Assembly: GCA_023436585.1 (NCBI GenBank) | Contig: JAEZIN010000006.1 | Span: 1 to 64,000 of the forward strand | Length of the DNA: 64,000 nt | Direction of reading: 5' to 3' | From: Bacillota bacterium | GTDB taxonomy: Bacteria; Bacillota; Clostridia; Christensenellales; Aristaeellaceae | Shown here: positions 41,099 through 49,685 of the stretch, piece after piece | Layout of the letters: the number at the start of each line of letters is the position of its first letter | How positions within the stretch are numbered: position 1 is the stretch's first letter | Notes under the pieces: generated by a model | Seen by the model: only the letters and a program-made list of their open reading frames with translations | Told to the model about the DNA's origin: nothing | Databases searched by the model: none | Program-made: the position numbers and the translations under genes

Positions 41099-42124
41099 AT
41101 GTTTCCATTCCTGAACGAGCCCCTGAAGGCAATATTGCTTGGCATATATTCCGTTGTCGGCAATTACGGCTGGTCCATCGTGCTTTTCACCTTGCTGATC
41201 CGCGCTCTTTTGATGCCGCTGGACGCCAAAAGCCGCAAGAGCATGCGCAGGACCCAGAAGCTTCAGCCCCAAATCGCCGCCCTTCAGAAAAAGTACAAGA
41301 ACGATAAGGAAAAGCTCAATCAGAAGACGATGGAGCTTTACAAAAAGGAGCATGTGAGCCCCCTGTCCGGCTGCCTTCCCATGCTGCTCTCCCTGCCCAT
41401 CCTCTTTGGTATGTTTGGCGCCATGAACATTTTGGCCCACGAGCAAATCGCCGGCCATGTGTTTACCTATCTCTCCGGCAACGAGCCCAAGTACCAGGGC
41501 TGGCTGTGGGTGGAAAACATTTGGATGCCCGACAGCCCCTTTGCGGCCAGGGTGCCTGACGAGAACAGCATCAGGCAGGTCGCGCCGGAAAACTGGCTGG
41601 CCGTCTACAACCAGTTGGATGCAGACCAAAAAGCGGCTATTGATACCATCAACCAGGGCCGCCCTGAGGATCAAAAAATCACCTTTGATTTTTCCACCAA
41701 GGAAGCCACCACGGCTACCGTGAACAAGATCATCGGCGTGTTGAACAGCTCCGAGCTGTATACAAACGTGGCGAAGCCCACCGTCTGGCAAAGGCCGGTC
41801 AACCTGTTCATCGCGCAGCTGAATATATTCATCTACTATAACGGTTTCTTTATCCTGCCGCTGCTGGCAGCTTTGTCCCAGTTCATGATGAGCTCCGCCA
41901 TGCCGCAAACGCCTGCCCAGGATGGAAAGCCGGGGTCAGCCAACTTCATGAAATATTTCTTCCCCATTTTTTCCCTTTTCATTTGCTTCAGCTCCAACGC
42001 AGGTTTTGCGCTGTACTGGGTCACGGCCAACCTGATTGCCGCGGCGCAAAACGTGCTGCTCAATAAGTACTTTGACGCGCAGGAAAAGAAAGCTGCCGCC
42101 GTGGGAGAGGGGACTGTGAAATGA
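41099..42124 (+). CDS. yidC: Membrane protein insertase YidC/Oxa1 (SpoIIIJ type)
   Basis: A 341-residue insertase. The first TM region (AILLGIYSVVGNYGWSIVLF) holds the hydrophilic-groove arginine in LLIRALLMPL; the cytoplasmic coiled-coil hairpin is KSRKSMRRTQKLQPQIAALQ; then PLSGCLPMLLSLPILFGM (TM2). C-terminal spans are PLLAALSQFMMSS, FPIFSLFICFSSNAGFALYW and the final helix. Between TM2 and TM3 lies an unusually long extracytoplasmic segment of ~125 residues. No lipobox. SD AGGAGG. Confidence 0.95.
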   Translation: MFPFLNEPLKAILLGIYSVVGNYGWSIVLFTLLIRALLMPLDAKSRKSMRRTQKLQPQIAALQKKYKNDKEKLNQKTMELYKKEHVSPLSGCLPMLLSLPILFGMFGAMNILAHEQIAGHVFTYLSGNEPKYQGWLWVENIWMPDSPFAARVPDENSIRQVAPENWLAVYNQLDADQKAAIDTINQGRPEDQKITFDFSTKEATTATVNKIIGVLNSSELYTNVAKPTVWQRPVNLFIAQLNIFIYYNGFFILPLLAALSQFMMSSAMPQTPAQDGKPGSANFMKYFFPIFSLFICFSSNAGFALYWVTANLIAAAQNVLLNKYFDAQEKKAAAVGEGTVK

Positions 42125-43098
42125 AGACGTACGAATCATCGGCAAAAACCATTGAGGAGGCCATAACCGCCGGTTTGGATCATCTTGGCGTATCCATCGG
42201 CGAAGTGACCATCGACATCCTGGAGGAAGGCAGCAAGGGTCTGTTCGGCCTTTTCGGAAGCCGTCTGGCCAAAGTGCGCCTGACGCTCAAGGAGCAGGAA
42301 GAAGAATCCATCTGGAACGCCCTTTCCAGGGAAAGCGAAAAGCCGGCCCGTGAAGCCAGGCCCAGGGAAGAAAGCGCTAAAAAGGAACAGCCCAAGCGGG
42401 AACCGTTAAGGAAAGAAGAAGCCGTAAAGACAGAATCCAGGCGGGATGAGCCCAAAAAGGAAGCCGCCCAGGAGAAAAAGCCATTAGAGAAAAGGCCCGC
42501 GCCCAAGGCTGCCCCCAGGGAGATCAAACCGCAGATTCGGGAAACCCGTCAGGAAATGGACAAGCCCGCCGTGCCCCAGGAGCCGGTAACACCGGCACCC
42601 CAGGCAGATCCTGCTTCCCCCGAAGGAAAGGCGCAGCAGTTCTTGCAGACGCTGACCGCTTTGATGGACGTGGGTGTCAGCGTGGCCGTTTCCAGGGATG
42701 AAGAAGGCAATGTGCTTGTCAACATGCAGGGCGACACCCTGGGCATTTTGATCGGCCGCCGCGGCGAAACGCTGGACGCGCTGCAGTATCTGACCAGTCT
42801 GCTGGTGAACAAGGGGTCCGAACAGTATATCCGTGTGACGCTGGATACGGAAAACTACCGCGCCAAGCGGGAAGAGGCCTTGACCCGCCTGGCCAACCGC
42901 ATGGCCAACCGCGCCATCAAGACCGGCCGCAAGGTCGTGTTGGAGCCCATGAATCCCTATGAGCGCCGCATCCTGCACAGCGCGCTGCAGGCCAACGAGG
43001 CCGTGACCACCCACAGTGAGGGGGAAGAACCCAACCGCCACGTGGTCATTACCTTAAAAAACGACAAAAGCGAAAAAAACGGCAAGGCTGCCCAATAA
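42121..43098 (+). CDS. jag: Jag/KhpB RNA-binding protein (KH-R3H)
   Basis: A 325-residue protein. It has the N-terminal Jag domain (SSAKTIEEAITAGLDHLGV ... GLFGLFGSR), a ~100-residue Lys/Glu/Pro/Arg-rich charged linker, a KH domain with GILIGRRGETLDALQYL, and an R3H domain (NPYERRILHSAL). It binds small RNAs with KhpA and regulates cell elongation in Gram-positives. Start overlaps yidC as ATGA. Last gene of the cluster; mnmE and mnmG do not follow. Confidence 0.95.
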   Translation: MKTYESSAKTIEEAITAGLDHLGVSIGEVTIDILEEGSKGLFGLFGSRLAKVRLTLKEQEEESIWNALSRESEKPAREARPREESAKKEQPKREPLRKEEAVKTESRRDEPKKEAAQEKKPLEKRPAPKAAPREIKPQIRETRQEMDKPAVPQEPVTPAPQADPASPEGKAQQFLQTLTALMDVGVSVAVSRDEEGNVLVNMQGDTLGILIGRRGETLDALQYLTSLLVNKGSEQYIRVTLDTENYRAKREEALTRLANRMANRAIKTGRKVVLEPMNPYERRILHSALQANEAVTTHSEGEEPNRHVVITLKNDKSEKNGKAAQ

Positions 43099-43125
43099 CA
43101 AGGTCTGCCATGCCCATAGAAAGCG

Positions 43126-43160
43126 CCCCTTTTCCAGCAAGATGGAAGAGGGGTGTTTTG
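43126..43160 (+). terminator. Terminator of the rpmH-jag operon
   Basis: An 11-bp stem CCCCTTTTCCA / TGGAAGAGGGG (one wobble pair) with a 6-nt loop, followed by TGTTTTG. Confidence 0.78.
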
Positions 43161-43278
43161 CTGTGCGCTTTACAGTATTTTCTCCACCAGTGCGTGCTTC
43201 CTGGATTCGCGGATGACCGTGAATTCCATATTTCGTATGACCTTCATTGCGACTGCTCCGGAAATTGCAAACGATATC

Positions 43279-43312
43279 TTGACATATCCTCAATTTAGTA
43301 ATATACTAAATT
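43279..43312 (+). promoter_or_regulatory. Promoter with perfect palindromic operator over the -10
   Basis: TTGACA (43279-43284), 17-nt spacer, TATACT (43302-43307). A perfect 9-bp inverted repeat AATTTAGTA-ATA-TACTAAATT (43292-43312) overlaps the spacer and the -10, the classic position for a dimeric repressor. The repressor gene is not identified. Confidence 0.85.
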
Positions 43313-43339
43313 AGTAAATTACAAAAACGGAGGATGAAC

Positions 43340-43864
43340 ATGAAGATTCCGGTTACACTCAAGCACAAGCCTGTGATCGTCAGTGAAAACTACGCCAATG
43401 TAGACGGCCGCACGGCTTATCATACCGACACCCAAGGCTTATCCCTGGGTCTGGCCCAATGGAATGACCGCGGCAAGGTGGATATATCCGCCAAGGTCTG
43501 GCGCTATACGGGGGAAAAGTGGTCGCGCCAGTCGGAAGAGCTGCCGCTGCACAGGGTGCTTGACCTGGCCTTGCTGATCTGCAAGGCGAAGCTGCACTTT
43601 CAAGATGCCTACAGGTATCCCAAGCTGTATGACGAGGGGAAGCCCCAATTGGGCCGCATCCCCATGCAGGGGGATGCCATGACGGTGGAAGTCTGCCTGG
43701 ACAATCCCTGCATTGAGGAAGACATCCGCCTGTTCCAGGACGCGCTGCAAAAGGACGATGAGCTTTTGTCGGAGCGCTTGCATCTGTTATCTGATATGCT
43801 TAAGGAAATGGGGTATGGCCATGGATACGCGGGAGAGACGAAAAAGCCTTCAAAAGGCGTATAA
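43340..43864 (+). CDS. DUF6530-like family protein
   Basis: A 174-residue soluble protein. It has KIPVTLKHKPVIVSENYAN, GLSLGLAQWNDRGKVDIS, AKVWRYTGEKWSRQSEELP and LHRVLDLALLICKAKLHFQD. From memory these match a conserved family (DUF6530) without known function. The ATG at 43340 is favoured over 43334 because GGAGG is 6 bases upstream. It is the first gene behind the palindromic operator and overlaps the following gene by ~50 bases, so the two are tightly coupled. Confidence 0.75.
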   Translation: MKIPVTLKHKPVIVSENYANVDGRTAYHTDTQGLSLGLAQWNDRGKVDISAKVWRYTGEKWSRQSEELPLHRVLDLALLICKAKLHFQDAYRYPKLYDEGKPQLGRIPMQGDAMTVEVCLDNPCIEEDIRLFQDALQKDDELLSERLHLLSDMLKEMGYGHGYAGETKKPSKGV

Positions 43865-44168
43865 AGAAACAGACGAGGTGGGCTGCGTCAGCCTGTATGA
43901 GAATCACGTGAACGGAAAATATCTGATTGTTGGCGAACCAAACCAGCGCGGCGCGCAAAGCCGGTTCGAATTTTCCAAAGCCATCGGCTCCTGTGCCCAC
44001 ATGCTGCTTATGGAGGACTGGAAAGTATTCGGTCCGGACGCCTTTACCATGACGGTGCTGGATACCCTGAAAAAAGATCCGGAGCAGACCTTGCACGAAT
44101 TCAAGGAGGAGCTGAAGGCACTGGCGGATATGTACCGGTCAGGAAGACCGGAGGAACTTTCTTATTGA
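43815..44168 (+). CDS. GIY-YIG nuclease-like family protein
   Basis: A 117-residue protein starting MAMDTRERRKSLQKAYKE; the ATG at 43821 is equally possible. It resembles small proteins annotated as GIY-YIG nuclease family in Firmicutes: a GCVSLYENHVNGKYLIVG core in place of GIY-(10)-YIG, then the SRFEFSKAIG helix and LMEDWKVFGPDAFTMTVLD. The catalytic motif is degenerate (CVSLY for GIY), so nuclease activity is doubtful. Translationally linked to the DUF6530-like gene. Ends before a strong bidirectional terminator. Confidence 0.7.
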   Translation: MAMDTRERRKSLQKAYKETDEVGCVSLYENHVNGKYLIVGEPNQRGAQSRFEFSKAIGSCAHMLLMEDWKVFGPDAFTMTVLDTLKKDPEQTLHEFKEELKALADMYRSGRPEELSY

Positions 44169-44185
44169 CTGCAAGAAGAGAATAA

Positions 44186-44225
44186 AACAACAGGCAAATG
44201 GTACAATGTCCATTTGCCTGTTGTT
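44186..44225. terminator. Bidirectional terminator between convergent genes
   Basis: A perfect 16-bp stem (AACAACAGGCAAATGG / CCATTTGCCTGTTGTT) with an 8-nt loop between the GIY-YIG-like gene and the nitronate monooxygenase-like gene. Confidence 0.9.
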
Positions 44226-44235
44226 AGCTGGCGCA

Positions 44236-45354
44236 CTAATCCTGTTGATTGTCCCTTTTTTCGGTGTCGCTGTCTGACGCTTGCGTGTACTCGTCTTTTA
44301 TATAATCGCACACTTCTTTAACAGGTCTTATTTCGGATGCTCTGTAAGCATTTGCACCTGCGAACGCGAAACCATTTTTAAGAATCCCCTTCTTGGCATT
44401 GATGAGTGCAATTGCGATGCAGTAGGGGCTGTTTTTGTATTCGCAGGTTGTGATGCAATGATAGGGACAGTGAAACGGCGCTTTATGGCCGGCGTTAACG
44501 CTGTGAATAAAATCATTGACAATCACTCTTCCAGGCAGTCCAACCGGGCTTTTGATGATGCCAATGTCTTCCTTGCTGGCATGTATATACGTGTTCTTAA
44601 AATCGATGGATGCATCACATTCGTTGGTGGTAACAAATCTGGTCGCCATTTGAACGCCTGATGCACCTAACTTCATGATTTTGTACATATCTTCGCCGGT
44701 ATATATGCCTCCGCCTGCGATGATTGGAATCGGTTTGCCCATCTCATTTTCAAACGGTTTCACGCTGTTCACTACATCCACGACGATTTTTTCCAATGCA
44801 TATTCCGGATCGTCAATCTGCTCGGGTTTGAAACCGAGATGCCCTCCTGCCTTCGGGCCTTCCACCACAAAAGCATCTGGTACATAATCGTATTTGCTTG
44901 CCCATTTTTTTATGAGAAGGGTTGCTGCTTTGGCTGATGAAACAATGGGAATGAGTTTGGTTTTGGATGCCTTGCTGAGAAACTCGGGAAGGGTCAAAGG
45001 CAATCCGGCCCCGGAGAATATGGCATCTACGCCTTCCTCTATGGATGTTTTCACAAGCTCAGCAAAGTTTGACAGCGCAACCATAATGTTAACGCCTATA
45101 ATGCCTTGTGTGAGCTTTCGCGCTTTCCTGATTTCATTTCGCAGTGCTCTTATATTTGCTTCCAGATAATTGGATGAACCATCCTGTTCCAGCATGCCTA
45201 TACCTGCGGCAGCTATCACGCCAATGCCGCCTTGATTGGCAACGGCTGACGCCAAGCCGGACAGCGAAACGCCAACCCCCATTCCGCCCTGAATGATGGG
45301 CAGCTTTGCTATAAGGTCACCGATTCGAAGCTCCGCGATTTTTCCGATATTCAT
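44236..45354 (-). CDS. Nitronate monooxygenase-like flavoprotein (FabK/2-nitropropane dioxygenase superfamily)
   Basis: A 372-residue TIM-barrel FMN enzyme. It begins LRIGDLIAKLPIIQGGMGVGVS, with IGVNIMVALSNF, FVVEGPKAGGHLGFK (catalytic His region), IPIIAGGGIYTGEDM and GASGVQMATRFVTTNECDAS as FMN-phosphate and active-site loops. The C-terminal extension has Cys-rich CPYHCITTCEYKNSPYC, a possible metal or Fe-S site not found in classic nitronate monooxygenases. Substrate unknown. Monocistronic, with TATAAT at 45391-45386 next to an inverted repeat. Confidence 0.85.
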   Translation of the reverse strand: MNIGKIAELRIGDLIAKLPIIQGGMGVGVSLSGLASAVANQGGIGVIAAAGIGMLEQDGSSNYLEANIRALRNEIRKARKLTQGIIGVNIMVALSNFAELVKTSIEEGVDAIFSGAGLPLTLPEFLSKASKTKLIPIVSSAKAATLLIKKWASKYDYVPDAFVVEGPKAGGHLGFKPEQIDDPEYALEKIVVDVVNSVKPFENEMGKPIPIIAGGGIYTGEDMYKIMKLGASGVQMATRFVTTNECDASIDFKNTYIHASKEDIGIIKSPVGLPGRVIVNDFIHSVNAGHKAPFHCPYHCITTCEYKNSPYCIAIALINAKKGILKNGFAFAGANAYRASEIRPVKEVCDYIKDEYTQASDSDTEKRDNQQD

Positions 45355-45366
45355 TCATAAACTCCT

Positions 45367-45391
45367 TGCATATGGTTTCATATGCATTATA
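45367..45391 (-). promoter_or_regulatory. -10 element and palindrome before the nitronate monooxygenase-like gene
   Basis: A consensus TATAAT (45391-45386, minus) directly abuts a perfect 8-bp inverted repeat TGCATATG-GTTT-CATATGCA (45367-45386). The palindrome covers the transcription start, so it may be an operator. No good -35 was found. Confidence 0.5.
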
Positions 45392-45520
45392 GCACATGAA
45401 TCAGGCAGAAAGGGCAAAGTAAAAAATTATTCAAGAGCCATCGCTCTAATGTCACATGTAGGTTTTACCTATTTGAATCAGAGAATGCATTGTCTTTGCG
45501 TTGGGAGTTCAGGCGGCGCA

Positions 45521-46708
45521 TCATATTTTTGCCACTTGCTGCCTGTATCCTTCTCCCAGGGGAAGGAAAGCGCCAAGGGACCATAGATCATAGGCAGTCA
45601 TGTCCAGGAGGAAAGATACATCCTTTTCCTGGCGTGCGGCTTTCGTGTACAAAAGTCCCTTGGGCAGGGAACTTAAATAAGCCTGGGCACCTGAACGGAA
45701 GCCAAGCAGGCGGTAGGAACAAGGCGCACACGCTTTCAATCGGCTTTGGGTCATATCCAACAGGAAATGTGTCAGCAGCCGGTTTAAGCGGGCTTGGGTG
45801 TACCGCTTTGTTTTCAGTGCGGCCAACAGATCCTTTTTGGAAACATGCAGGGGTGCAAGTCGGGAAAGCCGGTGCTCCAACCCCTCGCCGACGTTGGGAT
45901 ATTGAAGCATACCATCCTCGCTTAAGGTACGGAGCTTCTCCCGTAGCAGTATATCCAATGCTTCCTGGCGGTGTACAGCGCCGTCTTCCAGTGCCTTTTT
46001 CAGTATCGGCAGCGCTTTTTCCGGGATCATCTTTTCAATTTGATGCCAGTCACCGCGCCGTATGGCCTCCCTGGCCGCCGTGGCGGAGGCAAAGCCCTCC
46101 TGCCAGCCGGTGTCGTGGTAATCCCCCAAACGCTTTACAGGCAGGGGTGTCACGGTACTGCCCAGGCGAAGGATGGCCCGAAGATAGCAGATGGCCAGCA
46201 CATTGTTGGGTGCGGAAACATAACCGCCCTCATCATGTACCAGGCATTGCTGCAAAGCGGCCCCCTGGGCCCTGGCATGTGACCAGCCTTTGTCCAGCCC
46301 TGAACGCAAGGATTCCCTGAACTCTTCTGTTGGTTCTTCCAATAGCATTGCGGCTTGCCGCAAACCTGACAAATCACTGTTCTCACAGCCGAAGGATATG
46401 TAACCCACGCCCAGCGCAGCTAAAATGGACACACCGCCCAGCGCGAAAAACTCAGCCTCCCGCACGGCGTATGCCGCCGGAAGCTCCACCACCACATCCG
46501 CGCCGCAGCGTAATGCCATTTCTGCACGCACCCTGGGAGAAACGATAGCGGCATCGCCCCGCTGGGTGAAAGGCCCGCTCATGACACAGACCATCACCTG
46601 CGCGCCGGATAACTCCCTTGCTTTTTGCAACTGGTAGGCATGGCCTTTGTGGAATGGATTGTATTCGCAGATTACTCCGCAGACCGTATATGGTGAAACG
46701 GCGGCCAT
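45521..46708 (-). CDS. tmcAL: tRNA(Met) cytidine acetate ligase
   Basis: A 395-residue adenylyltransferase-fold enzyme that makes ac4C34 in elongator tRNA(Met) from acetate and ATP. N-terminal GVICEYNPFHKGHAYQL holds the HxGH nucleotide-binding motif; VMSGPFTQRGDAAI and FGCENSDL follow. SD AAAGGAA. Divergent from pta-ackA, whose product pathway sets the cellular acetate level; this adjacency may be coincidental. Confidence 0.93.
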   Translation of the reverse strand: MAAVSPYTVCGVICEYNPFHKGHAYQLQKARELSGAQVMVCVMSGPFTQRGDAAIVSPRVRAEMALRCGADVVVELPAAYAVREAEFFALGGVSILAALGVGYISFGCENSDLSGLRQAAMLLEEPTEEFRESLRSGLDKGWSHARAQGAALQQCLVHDEGGYVSAPNNVLAICYLRAILRLGSTVTPLPVKRLGDYHDTGWQEGFASATAAREAIRRGDWHQIEKMIPEKALPILKKALEDGAVHRQEALDILLREKLRTLSEDGMLQYPNVGEGLEHRLSRLAPLHVSKKDLLAALKTKRYTQARLNRLLTHFLLDMTQSRLKACAPCSYRLLGFRSGAQAYLSSLPKGLLYTKAARQEKDVSFLLDMTAYDLWSLGAFLPLGEGYRQQVAKI

Positions 46709-46879
46709 AAATGGTTCCTTTCCGCTGTTTTTTCCTTGGATATTTTCTGAATTTGCATAAGATTATTCTCATTTTAGCAGAAGGAACCCTTTTTTTTCGA
46801 CCCGGAATCCTGTATAATAGATTGGTTGGATAGCATGCGCGTTTTCGCGTTCATTTTTATGTCAAGGAGGCATTTGTTT

Positions 46880-47878
46880 ATGTCCGCTTTGGAGAAGATC
46901 AAAGAAAAAGCCAGGCAAAACGTCAAGCATATCGTCCTGGCGGAAGGCACCGAGCCGCGCACCGTCCAGGCTTCGGCCCGCATTGTGAAGGAAGGCGTCG
47001 CCCGTGTCACGCTGGTAGGCCCCGCGGTTGAGATCAAAAAGGTGGCCGCCCAGTACCAAGTGGACCTGACCGGCGTTGGCATCGAGGATCCCGCCGTCAG
47101 CGAAAAGACCGCCCCTTACGCGCAGCTTTTGTATGAACTTCGCAAGAGCAAGGGCATGACTCCGGAGGAAGCGGACAAGCTGGTCCGCGAAAACACGCTG
47201 TATTTCGCCACGGTGATGGTGAAAAAAGGCGATGCCGATGGTATGGTGGCCGGCGCCATCAACTCCACCGGCAACACGCTGCGGCCGGCGCTGCAAATCA
47301 TCAAGACGGCTCCCGGCATCTCGGTGGTCTCCTCCTGCTTTATCATGGATCTGCCCGAGGGCAGTCCCTACGGCGCCGACGGCGTGCTGGTCTTCGGTGA
47401 CTGCGCCGTGATCCCGAACCCCACGGCGGATGAGCTGGCTGCCATCGCCATCGCCAGCGCCCAGACCGGCAAGGAGCTGACGGGCATGGACCCCAAGGTG
47501 GCCATGCTTTCCTTCTCCACCAAGGGCAGCGCATCCCACGAGCTGGTGACCAAGGTGCAGGAAGCCACCGCAAAGGTAAAGGCACTGGCCCCTTCCCTGA
47601 ACGTGGATGGCGAGCTCCAGGCGGATGCCGCGCTGGTGGAATCCGTGGGCAAACTGAAGAGCCCCGGAAGCCCTGTGGCCGGCCATGCCAACGTATTGAT
47701 TTTCCCCGACCTGCAGGCCGGCAACATCGGCTACAAGCTGGTGCAGCGCCTTGCGAGTGCGGAGGCCATCGGCCCCATCGTACAGGGCCTGGCCAAGCCT
47801 GTGAACGACCTGAGCCGCGGCTGCTCCATTGAGGATATCGTAAGCGTCGTGGCCATTACCGCCGTCAAGGCGCAGTAA
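46880..47878 (+). CDS. pta: Phosphate acetyltransferase
   Basis: A 332-residue short-form Pta converting acetyl-CoA and phosphate to acetyl phosphate. Visible: HIVLAEGTEPRTVQAS, DGMVAGAINSTGNTLRPALQ in blocks, and GPIVQGLAKPVNDLSRGCS. The ATG at 46880 follows AAGGAGG. A TATAAT at 46813-46818 is a plausible -10. 23-base gap to ackA: they form the acetate/ATP-yielding fermentation pair. Confidence 0.96.
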   Translation: MSALEKIKEKARQNVKHIVLAEGTEPRTVQASARIVKEGVARVTLVGPAVEIKKVAAQYQVDLTGVGIEDPAVSEKTAPYAQLLYELRKSKGMTPEEADKLVRENTLYFATVMVKKGDADGMVAGAINSTGNTLRPALQIIKTAPGISVVSSCFIMDLPEGSPYGADGVLVFGDCAVIPNPTADELAAIAIASAQTGKELTGMDPKVAMLSFSTKGSASHELVTKVQEATAKVKALAPSLNVDGELQADAALVESVGKLKSPGSPVAGHANVLIFPDLQAGNIGYKLVQRLASAEAIGPIVQGLAKPVNDLSRGCSIEDIVSVVAITAVKAQ

Positions 47879-47901
47879 AGCTTAAGGGGAGAATTAATCA
47901 A

Positions 47902-49095
47902 ATGAAAATTCTGATTCTAAACGCCGGGTCCTCATCGCTCAAGTACCAGCTGATCGACATGCAGGATGAATCCATCCTGGCCAAGGGCCTGGTGGAGCGC
48001 ATTGGCATCGCGGGCAGTAAGATCAAACAGACTGCCGGGGACAAGGTGTTTGAGGCCCAGGCGCCCATGAAGGATCATGTGGAAGGCATTCAGTACATGC
48101 TGGCGGCGCTTACCGACAAGGAAAAGGGCGTCGTGAAAAACATGGATGAAATCGGAGCGGTGGGCCACCGTGTGCTCCACGGCGGGGAAAAGTTCTCGGG
48201 CTCCGTTCTGGTCAATGACGCGGTAATCGCCGCAATCGAAGAAAACATCCCCCTGGGCCCGCTGCATAACCCCGCCAACCTGATGGGCATCCGTGCCTGC
48301 CAGAAGATTATGCCCAGCACGCCCAACGTAGCGGTGTTTGACACGGCTTTCCATCAAACGATGCCCAAAAAGGCGTATTTGTACGGTGTGCCCAAGGAAT
48401 ACTATACCCGCCTGAAGGTGCGCCGCTACGGCTTCCACGGTACCTCCCACCGCTATGTGAGCAAGCGTGCCGCCGAATTCTTAGGCCTGCCGGTGGAAGG
48501 CCTGCGCATCATCACCTGCCACTTGGGCAACGGCTCCTCCCTGGCCGCGGTGAAGGACGGCAAGTGCATCGATACCAGCATGGGCATCACGCCCCTGGAA
48601 GGCGTCGTCATGGGAACCCGTTCCGGCAGCCTGGACCCGGCCGTGGTGCAGTTCATCGCCAACAACGACCACAAGACGGTGGATGAGGTGCTGGACATCC
48701 TGAACAAGAAGTCTGGCCTGGTTGGCCTTTCCGGCATCTCCAGCGACATGCGCGACATCGACGCGGCCGCCGCAAGCGGTAATGAGGATGCTATCACCGC
48801 CAGGGAAATGCTGGTGTACGGCATCCGCAAGTACATCGGCGCGTATGCCGCCGCCATGAACGGTGTGGATGTGATCGTGTTCACCGCCGGTATCGGCGAA
48901 AACAACATCAATCTTCGGAGTATGGTGCTGCAGGGCTTCGAATACCTGGGCGCCAAGCTGGACCTGAACAAGAACAACACCCGGGAGGAAGCCATCATCT
49001 CCACCGACGACAGCCGTGTCAAGGTGGTGGTGATCCCCACCAACGAGGAGATCGTCATCGCCAGGGATACACTGGAGCTTGTGGCCGGCAGGTAA
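47902..49095 (+). CDS. ackA: Acetate kinase
   Basis: A 397-residue ASKHA-fold kinase making acetate and ATP from acetyl phosphate. Signature motifs are intact: LILNAGSSSLKYQLI, AVFDTAFHQTMP, YGFHGTSHRYVS, HLGNGSSLAAV and FTAGIGENN. SD GGGGAGAA. Substrate-level phosphorylation here fits an anaerobe. Confidence 0.98.
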   Translation: MKILILNAGSSSLKYQLIDMQDESILAKGLVERIGIAGSKIKQTAGDKVFEAQAPMKDHVEGIQYMLAALTDKEKGVVKNMDEIGAVGHRVLHGGEKFSGSVLVNDAVIAAIEENIPLGPLHNPANLMGIRACQKIMPSTPNVAVFDTAFHQTMPKKAYLYGVPKEYYTRLKVRRYGFHGTSHRYVSKRAAEFLGLPVEGLRIITCHLGNGSSLAAVKDGKCIDTSMGITPLEGVVMGTRSGSLDPAVVQFIANNDHKTVDEVLDILNKKSGLVGLSGISSDMRDIDAAAASGNEDAITAREMLVYGIRKYIGAYAAAMNGVDVIVFTAGIGENNINLRSMVLQGFEYLGAKLDLNKNNTREEAIISTDDSRVKVVVIPTNEEIVIARDTLELVAGR

Positions 49096-49115
49096 CATCC
49101 TTCCAAAAATAAAGA

Positions 49116-49144
49116 TTGACAAATATCGCCCCGCATTCTATAAT
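49116..49144 (+). promoter_or_regulatory. Consensus promoter of yceD-rpmF
   Basis: TTGACA (49116-49121), exactly 17 nt, TATAAT (49139-49144): a perfect sigma-A promoter, 30 bases before the yceD start. Confidence 0.93.
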
Positions 49145-49173
49145 AGTCGACGGTCACATTTTGAGGTGAAGGC

Positions 49174-49683
49174 ATGCTTTTGGATATTTCCCGGGCGCTT
49201 CGAACGCAAGGCACCGAGTTTCCCTTTGAGCTGAGCGGCGAAATTCCCACCCAGGATATCCTGGGGGAACCGGTCTCCTTTGAGGGGGTCACCCTCAGCG
49301 GCAACTACAGCGCCACTGGGAAAAGCGTGTTGATTGTGGGACAGCTTACCGCCGCCGCCCATGCCCGCTGCGCCAAGTGCTTAGGCCCTTCGCAGGCGGA
49401 TCTGAAGGTTCCCTTCCGGGAAATCTTCGTGCAGGACGGTGACCCGGAGGATCCTGACAAGTTTGCATTTGAAGGCAGCTCGCTGGATCTTGGCCACCTG
49501 GCGCTGTCCATGGCCGTATTGGCTCTTCCCATGCGCTTTGTGTGCGGGGAGAACTGCAAAGGTCTTTGCCCGGTGTGCGGGGAAAACCTGAACAAGAATC
49601 AATGCACATGCCGGAAGGAAATGCAGGCAAAGCATCCTTTTGAGGCACTGCAGCAATTGCTGACAAAGGATGAGGAGGTGTAG
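49174..49683 (+). CDS. yceD: YceD/DUF177 family protein (23S rRNA accumulation protein)
   Basis: A 169-residue protein of the YceD/DUF177 family, linked to 23S rRNA accumulation. It has ARCAKCLGPSQADLKVPF, then a zinc-binding-like CGENCKGLCPVCGENLNKN block with further CTC. The start codon ATG follows TTGAGGTG. Located immediately before rpmF, its almost universal neighbour. Confidence 0.93.
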   Translation: MLLDISRALRTQGTEFPFELSGEIPTQDILGEPVSFEGVTLSGNYSATGKSVLIVGQLTAAAHARCAKCLGPSQADLKVPFREIFVQDGDPEDPDKFAFEGSSLDLGHLALSMAVLALPMRFVCGENCKGLCPVCGENLNKNQCTCRKEMQAKHPFEALQQLLTKDEEV

Positions 49684-49685
49684 TC

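Noticed and set aside
43170..43247. 25-codon minus-strand ORF (MKVIRNMEFTVIRES...) with a GGAG before its ATG
   Set aside because: Protein-like but very short; it abuts the jag terminator and has no recognisable family. It may be a gene remnant; not supported enough to annotate.
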